A stretch of DNA of 64,000 bases from Lithodes maja (taxonomy: Eukaryota > Arthropoda > Malacostraca > Decapoda > Lithodidae), in contig JBAKBP010003159.1 in NCBI GenBank assembly GCA_037953745.1, forward strand, positions 62,001 to 126,000. Direction: 5' to 3'. The notes under the pieces were generated by a model. The model saw only the letters and a program-made list of their open reading frames with translations. It did no database searches and was not told the origin of the DNA. Positions 42,936 through 53,692 of this stretch are shown piece by piece; within the stretch, counting starts at the first letter, position 1; every line of letters begins with the position of its first letter. The position numbers and the translations under genes are program-made.

Positions 42936-44916
42936 ACTTCCTAGTCCTGCCACGGACATTAGTTCCAGGGCAGTAGTTCCCTTTCCAATGTTACCTTACC
43001 CACTCTAAACCACTGTTTGGACACTTGATCCTCAGTGTTTTGGAGGACAAGCAGCCTAGAAGGGTCACTATATCTGTTGTTGCTTGATTTCCTTTGTACT
43101 CCTTTGTATGAATGGTCAATGTCACAAGCCAAGGTCAACTATAAGGTCAATATGCTAATGTCTTTGCTTTTCACGCAAACTTCGCAAAATTTGGTGAGAT
43201 ACTTGCACTTCAAATGAACAGGAAAATAACACATTTTGAGACACATATCATGAAGGAGGTGAAGGTCAAGCTCCACTATTCTTTAAATATATATAAAACT
43301 AATTGATGGGTTTTAATGAAATTAGTCATGCTTATTTGATTTTCCTGGGCAATGTGAATGAAAAAAACAAAACTCTTACATAAAGGTCAAGGTCACAGGC
43401 CAAGGTCAAAGGTCAACTTATGCTATATATTTCAAGTTTTTATTCAAATGTCTTAATTTTCACTATGCAATTTTCTGGTAACCTTGATATCGAATTGCCC
43501 AAATTTTAGATAAATATACTAAAGGGTAAGGTCAAAGTTCAAGATCATAGGTCAAAATAGGTTTGTCACTAGTATTTCTTATACTAACTCTTAGATTCTC
43601 ACTACGCTTACCATGTATATTCGGAATACCTAGGCCAAGGTCATACAATAAACTATTATATTCCATATGAAAGGTCAAGGTCACAGGTCAAGGTCAAATA
43701 AAAGGTGAATTTGCTATTTTCTTTACTTTTCATGCAAACTTCACACAATTTGGTGAGATAGTTGCACTTTAATTGAAAAGGAACATAATAAATGTTGATA
43801 CAGATAAAGCTCAAGGTCAACTATTCTATTAATATATATGAAACTAACTGATGGGTTTTAATGCAATTAGGCATGCTTATTTGATTTGCATGGGCAATGT
43901 TAACGCAAACAAAAATTTACTCATACATAAACGGCAAGGTCACAGGTCAAGGTCAAAGATCAACTTTTTAATAAATAATAACAAAATTACTCTAATTTTA
44001 GAAAACTGGCTGTGTTATGGCTTATTACTTTAATATCATTAATAACAAATGTCACATAAATATTGTAATAGTTAAAGTCAGAGGTCAAGGTCAAAACAAG
44101 AGTATTTGTCTTTTCTCCTAAACTCCTCCTTGAATGTTTAATGTATTGTCATCAAGTTATACAGGCAAATTCAGTTGGTCAATGCGATGACCATCCAAAT
44201 ATATGTATTTGATTTTTAGTCAAATGTCAAAGGTCAATGTCACAGTGCATGATTACTATTTGTATTCAATAAATGTTTATACAAATTACACCATATTCAA
44301 AATGCTAGCTAATACAAACATTGCTGTTAAGCTAACTAAATCCTTGATAAGAAATTATAAGGTCAAAGGTTAAGGTCAAAGGTCAAGGTTAAAGGTCGAA
44401 ATATTATTTTTACTAGTATTTCCTATTTAATGTAAGATTCTCATTAGGCATATCAATCATATTCGGAATGCCTAGACCAAGGTCATACAAGAATAAACAT
44501 AATTCCATTTGATAGGTCAAAGTTGTAGGTCAACGTCAAATATAAGGTCATTATGCTAATTTCTTTACTATTCATGTAAATTTCACAAAATTCGTTGAGA
44601 CAGTTGTGCTTTAAGGGAAAATTAAAATATTAAATTGTCAGACATCATGAAGGTCAAGATGAAGGTTGAAGGTCAAGGTCAACTAATCCTTTAATACCTC
44701 TGAAACTAACTGATGATCTTTAATGACATTTGACACACTTATCTGATTTTCTAGGGTTACATCAAAGCAAACAAACATATAATCCTACATAGAAGTCAAG
44801 GTCAGAAGTTAACCTTCATCATAAAAAAAATACTCAATTTTCGACAAGCTGACGACTGTTTGTTGCATTTTACTTAAAAAACATATATTTCAATCATATC
44901 CAGTACCGTATTATAT

Positions 44917-44987
44917 ATAATTATATATAATTATATATATATATAATTATATATATATATATATTATATATATATATATATATACAG

Positions 44988-45045
<58 letters not shown>
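44917..45045. repeat. (TA)n tract in the array
   Basis: Almost pure TATATA with occasional AATTA and one TATACAGTATA unit. Confidence 0.9.
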
Positions 45046-45048
<3 letters not shown>

Positions 45049-45127
45049 ACTTAAGGTTAAAGGTCAAGGTCTAAGAACAAACGAAGAGTGTTAATAATTT
45101 GTTTTAAACTCTTCCTAGAATGTTTAA

Positions 45128-45221
45128 CCCTTTGTGTACCATTGAAGTATTTTTTATTATATTGTAGCTATAATTAGACGATATTGTGGAGCTTATGAAG
45201 GACCTGTGGTAGTAAAAAGGG
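45128..45221. mobile_element. Very short TTAA-flanked MITE (94 bp)
   Basis: Ends CCCTTTGTGTACCA and (reversed) CCCTTTTTACTACCA with TTAA on both sides (45124-45127, 45222-45225). An array unit near 44130 gives the probable empty site, GAATGTTTAATG. No coding capacity. Confidence 0.65.
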
Positions 45222-45225
45222 TTAA

Positions 45226-45403
45226 TTGAGATACGGTAGTTGAAAGCATATATATATATATATTTTGTGTTTCCTTTAAGGCAAACAAGGTTAAAGGCAA
45301 TAGCAATTTCAGCATTAGATATTTTATTACTCAGATATTCAAGGTTTCTGATTAATCTTCGTTGAGGTTCAGTGAGCAGGTGGATGTGGTTAGCAAAGTT
45401 CAT
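45226..45403 (-). pseudogene. N-terminal fragment of a Penelope-like element
   Basis: Minus-strand reading MNFANHIHLLTEPQRR, LSNKISNAEIAIAFNLVC resembles the N-terminus of Penelope-like RT proteins. It lies downstream of the C-terminus of the next copy (45700-46512) in the same orientation. That fits the partial tandem (pseudo-LTR) arrangement these elements often form. Confidence 0.5.
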
Positions 45404-45410
45404 GGTGGTT

Positions 45411-45444
45411 CCGACGTTTCGTTAGGCATCTAGTATTTTCAAGG
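45411..45444 (-). ncRNA. Possible degenerate hammerhead ribozyme of a Penelope-like element
   Basis: The minus strand contains CCTTGAAAATACTAGATGCC then TAACGAAACGTCGG immediately before the N-terminal fragment. Penelope-like pseudo-LTRs often carry minimal hammerheads with a CUGAUGA box and a GAAAC-GUC box. The second box is clear here; the first is only approximate. Confidence 0.35.
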
Positions 45445-45699
45445 AGTGATTACAATCTTCAAAATTACGGGTATATAGACACATGAGGGGACAGGGGGGC
45501 AAGGAGTGGGTGGGGCTACTGCGTGTTTGTCATTGGTTTCCTCACCAACACCACGTGGCATGCTGCTCAAAAGTCAACCACATAACATGAAAAATAGCAA
45601 GGTGGTCAGCCCACCAGCTTTTATTTCTCCAACTCTTCATCCTTCAAAACTTCGTTCTCCACTAGACCCTTGTACTTCTAACCTTGAAGCAACCTAGCT

Positions 45700-46512
45700 T
45701 CACTCTGATTCCTGATTGGTTGAGGGTAGCCGTCCTGCGAGACGCGCGCTATTCCTTGTTCGTGATAGGCTTGGGGTGGGCAAAATTGACGTTGATTGGC
45801 TGCTAGAATTCGTCATGGCAGAGGGCTGTGTTCTGGGATGAGTGGACGTCTGGGGCGTGGGAAGGAAGTGCGGGGTGGCGCCCGTAGTGGGGTAGTGACG
45901 TTTAGCAGAAGGTAGTATTTGTAGATCAAGTATTTGGTTGTTTATGTTGGGGCTTATAGCTTGGATGTAAAGAGTTTTAAGTATAGAGAGTCTTCTGGGG
46001 TAATTTTCTTTGTCAAGTATGTAGGTGTGTTTATTCAAATTGTGGCGGGTGAGGGCGGGGTGATTATGGGAGAGGTAGTGATCTTTAATAGCTCCAGACT
46101 GAAGGTGGAGAGTAAGCAGACGAGACAGACGAGTCCGAGTCATACCAATATAGGAATGGGGCCCACAGTCCCCATTATTACAGGTGTGTTGGTTTATCAC
46201 ATGATCGTCATTCATCGGGCTCTTAGTCGTGGTGGAGATAGGTCTGTTTCGGAGTACAAGGTTGGAGGTCTTAGGGGATTTGTAGTAAATGATGAGTTTA
46301 ATTTTGTTGTCAGGGCTGGTGGGTAGGACATGTTTGTTTATTATAACTTTCATGATGGATTCGTCAGTTTTGTGATCAGAAGACATGTAATTACGGCAGA
46401 TAATCTTGATTTCGTCTGAGGAGTTGGTGTTAGGGGGATCTTGAGTGTACCATTTCTTTAGGTAGTTGTTAATGGTGCTGGAGACATCAGATATGGAGTA
46501 CCCATTATTCAC
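45700..46512 (-). pseudogene. Penelope-like element: RT thumb and GIY-YIG endonuclease
   Basis: 270 codons. It begins VNNGYSISDVSSTINNYLKKW, the end of the RT part. The endonuclease follows: HTCNNGDCGPHSYIGMTRTRLSRLL, then HLQSGAIKDHYLSHNHPALTR and a conserved Asn-rich tail (SPNINNQ). GIY-YIG endonucleases are the mark of Penelope-like elements and would nick target DNA. The tail is Ser/Thr/Pro-rich and ends by 45700. The first ATG is internal to a longer protein that continues upstream. Confidence 0.87.
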
Positions 46513-47251
46513 CAGAACTTGGGAGAGTCTATCAAGTACCTGGTGCGTGTCTCCCCAGTTAGTGCAGTGTGAGAGGGCTCTCCTAACGTAAGCTGAGATG
46601 GAAGATAGAAGGTAGCGGCGTGGGCATTCACTATCACTGTTGAGGCATTGTCCGCTATTAGTGGGTTTGGTGTAGACTGTGGTTTTGAAGCCAAGATCAT
46701 TTAGAGAAACAAGGAGATCGAGGAAGGGTAATATTATTGTCCTTTGGTTGATTTTTCATAAGTGAAATTGAGTCCGGAGGCGGTCATGAAGCACTGCTGG
46801 AGTTCCTTAAGTTCATCGAGGTCCTTTACTTACACAACATTTTTATCTACAGTAGATAGTGGGCCGGTGAACCGCTAGGAGTTCCTCTTCGATAGTTCCC
46901 ATGAAGAAGTTGGAAAAAAGGACCCACAGGGGGCTGCCATCGCCATGCTGTCTATCTGTTGATACATATAACCTCGGCGGCAGAGGAAGGGTACATAATT
47001 CCAGCAGCGTCTTCAGGGCCTTCTCCGGGATGTCCAGGTTGAGTGTGTCAGGGCAATGGTATATCCGACGTAGAATCATGTTAATGGTCCTGTCCACTGG
47101 CTTTCTACGTCGAGGAGGCGATGGTGTGGTCGTTAATGCGGGGGGCGTCTCGAAAAATCTCCAAGAAGTCGTTGGCAGAAATCAGGTTGTATTGGCAGGG
47201 CACGTAAGGGGTGAGGAGGTTGTTCAGGGCCTTGAGGAGGTGGTATTCACT
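46513..47251 (-). pseudogene. Penelope-like element reverse transcriptase, frameshifted
   Basis: Pieces in several minus frames: YHLLKALNNLLTPYVPC, LISANDFLEIFRDAP, DRTINMILRRIYHCPD, LFSNFFMGTIEEELL, then KDLDELKELQQCF, LGFKTTVYTKPTNSG and SISAYVRRALSHC. These follow Penelope RT order. At the catalytic site (around 46845-46860) the expected YVDD is lost: the available frames read IYCR-stop or STVDKNVV. Not functional. Confidence 0.82.
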
Positions 47252-47475
47252 GAGAGAGCTCTGAGGAACATTGATTATTGTAATAGCGGTAGAATAGCCA
47301 GAGAGATGCAACATTACGGCGAAGAGAGAGAGAGATTGCATACAGTTGGTGAGTGGCGGGAGTTAATGATACGAAAGGCTTTCCTTTCTATTTTGTCTAG
47401 GAGTGCGGTGTGAGATGATCCTCCCCACACATGCGAACAATCCTTGATACATGGTTAAATGAGATAGTTTTTACC
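47252..47475 (-). pseudogene. Jockey-like LINE Pol C-terminal fragment
   Basis: Minus-strand reading CSHVWGGSSHTALLDKIERK, AFRIINSRHSPTV, LSLRRNVASLWLFYRYY and CSSELS is the end of a Jockey-clade Pol. It joins the Penelope RT near 47250 without spacer, so one element truncated or inserted into the other. Confidence 0.78.
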
Positions 47476-47618
47476 CTCATAATTGAGTCTTCGACTGGTC
47501 AGCACAGGGAGTGGTTGTCCTCTCACTGGCTCTGTCGTTATTATGGCGGGCAGTGGACGGAAGGTGCTGGATTTTTACAGTATTATTGGCCAAACTATTA
47601 ACATGGATTAAAGGACAC

Positions 47619-49401
47619 TGTTACGCTGGCCAGCTTGCCAGAATGTACTCGTAACTCACTAGCGCTCGCCAGGGCAGTGAAATGGGCTATAATAATCGTA
47701 GAACGATGTTCTTTCCTTCATAGTGTTCATGTTGTCACAGACAAATCAGTGGTGGTCTTTTTTCTTGTCTGTGACACTTGGAAGTATTTTATATAATTGA
47801 TAGAGTATAAGATATGTTGTGTGAAGTTGTAGGGAGAAAGAGAGCGAGCAGCAAGGTGGTATGATGTGCGTGTGTATGTACGTGTGCCTTCCTCGCTCGG
47901 GCGGAGCTTTCCACGCTTGTGATTGGCCGGCGGACCTGGCGCGTCATATGACGCATGCTCCTCATGACGTAGTCGTCTGTGATTGGGTGCCGCTGTCTTT
48001 GTTAGTGCTGGGGGGCTCCTACTCGCGTGTCTCCTGCAGAGCTTGGCATAGAGTGCTTGGTCTTACATGTCCCTTGCAATCTGTCCCCAATCTAACTACT
48101 ACTGTACTACTGTTTCTCTCTCTGAACTTCTTATTTTCCAATACTTCCTATCTTTATTCAGTTACTTATCCCTTCTGGTTCGGCCAGTCGTATTACCAGC
48201 ACCAGTTCTCACATACATGTTTTGCACTAGCTTTAGGGATTATTAGAGTCATAGTCACATGGTAGCATAGTATTGGGGTGCTTCTAATTATTGAGCTGTT
48301 CTTTCCTACTATTTAATGCTAGACAGTGGAGGGTATCTTTGGTCATTGTCTGAGTTAAGTATTTGGCAAGTCAGAGCCTGTATGACTTCGACGAAGCTAG
48401 GTAGCCTGTAACCCTTGTGCATATTTTTCCTTTGCGAGTGTAGCAGTATACAGGTGAAGGGCTTTTGCCTACTCTTACCTGTATGCTTGCTACCTCATTT
48501 TGTTGACCTTTGTGGAGCGCCAGGGTAAGACCAGATACTTGAGATCTGGACTTACCAAGAGAGCCTCCTAGTCACTTAACATAACATAAGGGAAGTCTGT
48601 TCAAGGCGAGACAGTAGGCTACGAGCATGCTTGCGCTCTGCCTAGGTTCCTGGTACCTTTTATGCCACTGCTAGACTTTATTAGTGAGAAAGACAGCATT
48701 GTGTTTATTAACTTTATCTGCGTATGCTTTAGGAATTATTCACGCCTTATTTTAGCCTAGGTTGATGCATAGTGCACAACCCAGTTTGGCTGTTACGTTG
48801 GCTAAGGAAGTACTGTTTTGAGTGGCTATTATTAGTGCTGTCACAGAGTTGTTGCACTACCTTGTTTTATATATATGTATCTTACTTGTTGGTGTATTTA
48901 AGATACACGTCTTGGTGTCCTGCCCCTGCATTATTTCTGTTCTATATTGACGAGCATCTTAGAGCATCAGACGTTTTCAGAAGATTCTTTATCTGATTGC
49001 TGTAGGACTAGACTTCCAGTGTTTTCATAGAGCATTGAAGAGTTTAGTGGTGAGTACAGACTCACACTAAAGGTAACGTAAGTATATACTCCTTTATTAA
49101 ATCTTGTTATAGTTTATTTAAGCATTGTTATTACTTGAGAGCATTTTAGTAACGTAAAGTACTCCTGTTGTGAGTAGGCTTTGCCGTCACCGGAAAGCCT
49201 TTGTAGAAGTGCACTAAAACCCAGTTAATTGATACCCTGTTATCCAGTAGATTAACTCTGGAGGGTTTAAGTGTTTTGTTCACTGGCATAATAGTTCGAG
49301 GGTTTGGAATTAGCGTACCGTTGTTGCAGATAATTATAGCCTATCTTCTAGTCCATTATTAAGTGCCCTTGTTTATTTCGTAGTGCCGGTCGGTCGTAAC
49401 A
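47619..49401 (+). repeat. 5' LTR of Gypsy copy 3 (1783 bp)
   Basis: Begins TGTTACGCTGGCCAGC and ends GGTCGTAACA. It holds two ATTGG (reverse CCAAT) boxes around TCATATGACGCATG and ATGACGTAG (47930-47995), which look like enhancer sites, and a hairpin at 48441-48492. The body begins with TGGCAACCTTAG as primer site. Confidence 0.88.
48441..48492 (+). other. LTR hairpin with covarying stem
   Basis: TAGCAGTATACAGGT (48441-48455) pairs with ACCTGTATGCTTGCTA (48477-48492) through 5 and 8 bp, separated by a small internal loop. The loop holds AGGGCTTTTGCCT, the same motif as in the copy-1 hairpin, although the upper stem is a different sequence. Confidence 0.65.
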
Positions 49402-49542
49402 AATGGCAACCTTAGACCAGTATATAGTGAACTGAATATTGCATTTTTTTTTGGGGGGGGGGGAGAAATCTTATTGCCATTTGGTGTTGAATTTATTTCT
49501 CGCAGTGTTGGCAGTGGACATTGTTTTGAGGATATATAGAAC

Positions 49543-51401
49543 TTGTTGGAGTTTATTGGTGACCTAGTATTGCACTCAAGAACATCTTCAAATATTTTTT
49601 TGGTGAATAAAGCTACGCGAGAGTTTGGCTATTTTTGTCTTGACTTGAGAATTTTTTTTGTTGACTCCATCAGTGAGGGCACAGTGCGAGAGACAGGCGA
49701 GGAGGTGGAGAAGGTGGAGTTGTTTAACGGCGTTCGGGTGGTGAACAATGAGGAGGATGCTCGGATTTTTTTGGAGGAGCCTGTGTCGGCGGACCGTGTG
49801 TCGGGGCTAGACCGGTACGGACTGCAATGTGTAGCCACGGTCTTAGGGTTTTCCGGTACTAGCGGTTTGTCAAGAAGTGAGCTGGTTACCTGTGTGCTGG
49901 GTGGGGTGCATGGGGATTCGGGTGGAGCGGGAGCTGGGGCACCTTCGTCCCAGCTCCCATTCCACTCAACTCCTATCGTGGCGGCCCCTCGGGTTCCGAA
50001 GCCGAGTACGTTCCCGCAGGCTGAGGCCCGCTGGCGGTTGGGTATGCCTCTAAGTGACTCACTGGGTGGGTCCCCGGTAGTAGCACCCCCTCCTCAGGGT
50101 TTGACTCCCGAGATGTTGTTTTAGCTCGAGCTCGCCAAACTCGAGCAGCGAAAGCATGAGGCCGAGCTCGAGCAGCGAAAGCATGAGGCTGAGCTCAGGC
50201 AGCGAGAGTCTGAGCTCAAGTATAGGTATCAGGCTGAGTCTGCAAGGTATTGTGCCGATATTGACCTAGAGAAAACTCGTGTAGAGGTGACGAGGAACCG
50301 GGTCGTCCAGGGGGGTCGAGCCCATGACCAGTCCCTGTCGCATCTACTAAAGTTGGTTCCAGTGTTTGATGAGTTAGGAGTTACAGAATTCTTTCTCCGT
50401 TTTGAGAAAAAGTGCCGGGAGCACCAATGGCCCGAGGAGAAGTGGGCAGTCCTTGTTTCTTCACGATTGACGGGGAGAGCACTCAAGGCGTACGATGCTT
50501 TGCCCCTAGATTCCTGTGTGAATTAGGAGTTGTTGAAAGAGGCTGTCCTGAGGGCGTATGAGCTACAACCTATGGACTGAAGTTTAGGGCGGTTCCTAAA
50601 ACAAAGGAGAGTACTTTCCAGGAACACGCTAGAGAGCTGTCAGATGCATTTGAAAATTGGTTGAGGTCGGAGAAGGCAACTACTTTTGATGCAGTAAAGC
50701 AATTGGTGTTGTTACAGCAATTTTTTAAATGTACTGGCAGTGACTTGACTCTTAACCTGAAAGAAAAGCAACCAAAAACACTGCAGAAGGCGGCTGAGCT
50801 GGCTGACCTTAGGGTGTCATTGATTCGTGGGTGCGGGTCTGCACAGAGAGCTGAGGCAGGTAACCAGGGGCGTACCACTCCACCCCCCCGAATTAATGAC
50901 ACAATAAATTACCCATTTAAGAGTACTGTTGCCAATTATGAACCCAAGTCGAAACCCTTCCCATTAAAGAAAGGCCAGGGCCCTTCCTCACCTCAGAGGA
51001 AGTCCAAGAGCGAAGTGGAGTGTTTCAAGTGTCATAAGAAGGGGCATATTGCGCGCTCATGTCCGAGCGCACCGCCTACAGCAGTGGTGTCACTAGTGAG
51101 CAACATCGGCGTGTCTTTGAGGCCTTCTGCGTTTGCCCAGGGTAAACTGTCGGTTGCGAAGTCATCGCCGGTGCAGAAGCAGCAGGAGGGCTCGTCACCC
51201 GTCCGAGATGTTTTTTGTTGTCATAGGGGGCACGGCACTGTGAGGTGGAGCATAGGCTTGAGTTGCTGCGTGATACGGGCCCTTCCCAGACACTTGTTAA
51301 GAATTTCACTGGCAAGCCTATTAACGCGGCTCGGGTTGTGGTGGTTCAAGGCATCAATGCTACGCGGTCTTACCCGCTGGTTAGAGTGGAGCTTGAGGTG
51401 A
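49543..51401 (+). pseudogene. Copy 3 Gag, broken
   Basis: The N-terminal segment NNEEDARIF, GLDRYGLQCVATVLGF, GLSRSEL matches the copy 1/2 Gag start. An in-frame stop follows at 50122, then a coiled coil encoded by tandem units (LEQRKHEAE repeated, 50143-50220). The Gag core follows (VTEFFLRFEKKCREHQWPEE), with stops near 50526 and a small deletion near 50570. The CCHC knuckle is CFKCHKKGHIARSC. The protease starts at about 51250 in a second frame. Confidence 0.85.
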
Positions 51402-53336
51402 ACGGTGTGACACGGGAGTTGGATGTGGGTGTGGGTGGGAGAAATTGCCAGTTGAGGGGGTCGACCTCCTTCTCGGCAACGACTTTGCGGTGCCCACTTC
51501 CGAGGTTCCACCCTTAGTCGTTGCCGAGAGGGCGGCTGACACGAGTAGGGAGGGGCAAGAGGGGCTCGAGAGATCTCAGTCCGCTCAGGTGTCACAGCCT
51601 AGTACCCAAGTTTCAGACCAGCGGAGGAAGGGTCGGAAGGAGAAAGTAGAGGCTGGTGGTCGGGTTGAGAGTTTGGACCCAGCGACACTCCTTGGTGACT
51701 CGGTACTTGAACCAAATGTGAGCTCCGGAGTGGCCCCAGAACCTGTCCCCCCTAGTGACATGGTAGGGCATGATGGCACTCCGCGACAGAGTAGTTCCCA
51801 GGGGCAACTAGAAGATCTTAGTCTTGAGAGTTGTGGGAACGGGGCTATTGGACTCGATGCCCTCATCATGTCATTGGAACCTGTTAAAGGAGTTTGTGAG
51901 GCAACCACCTGAGCAGCCTACTGTCCCTGTGTTGGTCTGCAGCGGCCAAGGTGGAGAAGGAGAGGGGGGCAGTGGGGCACAGGTGGAGGAAAGTTGGGAT
52001 TGTCATGTCTCGGCGGAGCAGGGGGTGGGGGACATGGATTAGGTGGCTGTGGAAGCGCTTGAGCAACAGCGTGCAGTAATCCAGCCCCTGCTCGGTTCAT
52101 ACCCCACTGTTTGTGCCGAGCACCTAGGCCTCACAACTCATGCGGTGCACGATGTTCCGTTGACAGGTCACTTGAGTGTTAGTAAACCGTTGGCCTCGTT
52201 GTTTCAGTGGTTCAAGGTGGGCGACGAGGTTTTGGCATGGTTGTCAGGTCAGGGTCGACCCATGGCTGCTAAGGGTGGTGGTTAGAATCAGGACATTGAG
52301 CAGATTGGTGAGGTTGGCTGTGGAGTGGATGCGCCCGGCCATCGCATAGCCTCCCAATGCTGCCCTAGTAAAATGCAACAGCCCTACCATAGACCGACTG
52401 TATCTGGCCGTGTCGCTGAAGGCGGTGATGCTGCGCAGGCAGATGTAGTCGCAACGAATGCGGGGGTGCGCATGTACGGTATCGGTGGGGAAGCCTTAGC
52501 AATTATGAACTATGGGAGTGACTGCACAGGTGGTACAGATTGTCCCTCTCATGACCTGGCTGTTCTAGGGACAGAGGTGGAGAAGGAGGGAGACTACAGT
52601 GTAGAAACTATGGTCCCGGCTGGGTTGTGGGAGGGCACTAGGCATGTTGTTCTTCGAGATAAGTTGCAACCTCTTGTTCCTGAGTGCCAAGAGAAGTTGT
52701 TTACTAGGCTGTGGCAGTAGGTCCGCATGTTTGTTGATTCTCCAGGCCTGATGTATGGGGTAGAACCCGACATGGAGGCTGGAGACAGTGCAAGGCTCAA
52801 ATTGGCTCCCTACCGTATAAATCCTGCTCAACAGCCTGTCCTGAAAGCAGAGCTAGTCCTGAAAGCAGAGCTAGACTACATGTGGAAAAAGGGTCTGAGG
52901 GATAAGGGATATCGTGAGTGGTCGTTGCCAGTAACTTTGCAACCTGAGTTAAGTGGCAAGATCCGTGTTTGTGTTGATTGCAAGAGTGTTGGTGCATTAT
53001 CCCTGACAGACACCTACCATTACCTAGAGTTGACGACCCCATAGACCGCATCGGGGCTGCCTCGTTTATCACTAAGGTGGAAATAGTGAAAGGTTATTGG
53101 CAGGTCCCGTTGCCGGAGAAAGCGAAGAGAAGTGCCAGTCTTGTGATGGACTGGGCAGTTTATCAGTGTCAGGTGTTGTTTTGCTGCCGGAACACAAGTT
53201 GGATGTGTGGCATGTTAAGGGCACTGATAATGTTCTGGCTGATTGTTTGTCACGGGAGGGTATGTTTGAAGGAGAACCCTCGCCGTTGAGTCAGTGTTTG
53301 TTTGAGAGTGGAGAAAAATTAGGCTTGCCCCTGTAG
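51245..53336 (+). pseudogene. Copy 3 protease, integrase tail and RT/RNase H remnants
   Basis: Protease (LLRDTGPSQTLV, so DTGP replaces DTGA; LLLGNDFAVP), then the integrase-tail-like FKVGDEVLAWLSGQGRPMAA and QQPYHRPTVSG. The RT front then appears (KLAPYRINPAQQPVL, LPVTLQP, IRVCVDCKSVG, ITKVEIVKGYWQVPL), followed abruptly by the end of RNase H (HKLDVWHVKGTDNVLADCLSR). The RT catalytic region is deleted. Copy 3 keeps RT front parts that copies 1 and 2 have lost. Many stops and frame changes. Confidence 0.83.
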
Positions 53337-53692
53337 TGCAAAGCCGCCAAAAACACTTAAAAAATATAAAAACCTCACATAAAAACTCTTTCTTTTGATA
53401 GTATAAAAGTGCAGTATATTACAGCAAGAATCTAAGATACTCTGAGTTGTTGTCTTAGTAGGCTAGGCTTGGTGAAGCTTGCTCGTTGAGCGTGATATAA
53501 TTATTATTATGCTATTATTTTGGGGAAGTATTGTGTAGATTTTTTTTTTCATAATGAAGTGTTTTATGATTGTGATCGTGCCTTGTTTTCACAACTTGGG
53601 AGAGTAGCTGGGTGATGCGGGGTTGGTGGGCATTCTGTCTGGTCAGATGTGGAGTTCTCCTGAGGCTGAAACGTCCCACATCTTGGGCGGGG
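53337..53692 (+). other. Copy 3 3' untranslated region
   Basis: AT-rich, ending with CATCTTGGGCGGGG directly before the 3' LTR as polypurine tract. No integrase follows RNase H. Confidence 0.7.

Larger units (their letters stand above)
40773..43106 (+). mobile_element. 5'-truncated CR1-like LINE with 7 bp target duplication
   Basis: TATGAAT occurs at 40766-40772 and 43107-43113, and neighbouring array units show the same site uninterrupted (ATATGAATGGTCAAGG). The body encodes RT and the C-terminal Pol domain but no endonuclease, so the 5' part was lost at insertion. The 3' end is CTTTGTA-type short repeats (TTCCTTTGTACTCCTTTG), not poly(A), as in CR1-type elements. Confidence 0.85.
39340..45100 (+). 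repeat. Tandem array of ~545 bp units rich in AGGTCA motifs
   Basis: Units carry the same landmarks in order: AACTAACTGATGGG, GCTTATTTGATTTTCCTGGGCAA, runs of (A)AGGTCA(A)AGGTCA, TTTCACTATGCAA, CTGGTAACCTTGATATCG, TTAGATTCTCACTA, CCTAGGCCAAGGTCATACAATAAACTATT, ATGCAAACTT and AAATTTGGTGAGATA. Unit starts near 40416, 43297 and 43845 are about 545 bp apart once the inserted LINE is discounted. A more diverged unit starts near 44702. The left border (CGTCGTCGTCTGTCCGGTAACTCC, 39343-39366) looks like the head of the repeat. The array is broken by a TTAA element, a LINE and a (TA)n tract. Confidence 0.85.

Noticed and set aside
39340..45100. CRISPR-like array or bacterial direct repeats in the AGGTCA region
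   Set aside because: Units are ~545 bp with short irregular motifs, there is no constant repeat and spacer, and the context is eukaryotic.
45934..46326. 130-codon plus-strand ORF
   Set aside because: Antisense shadow of the Penelope-like GIY-YIG region.
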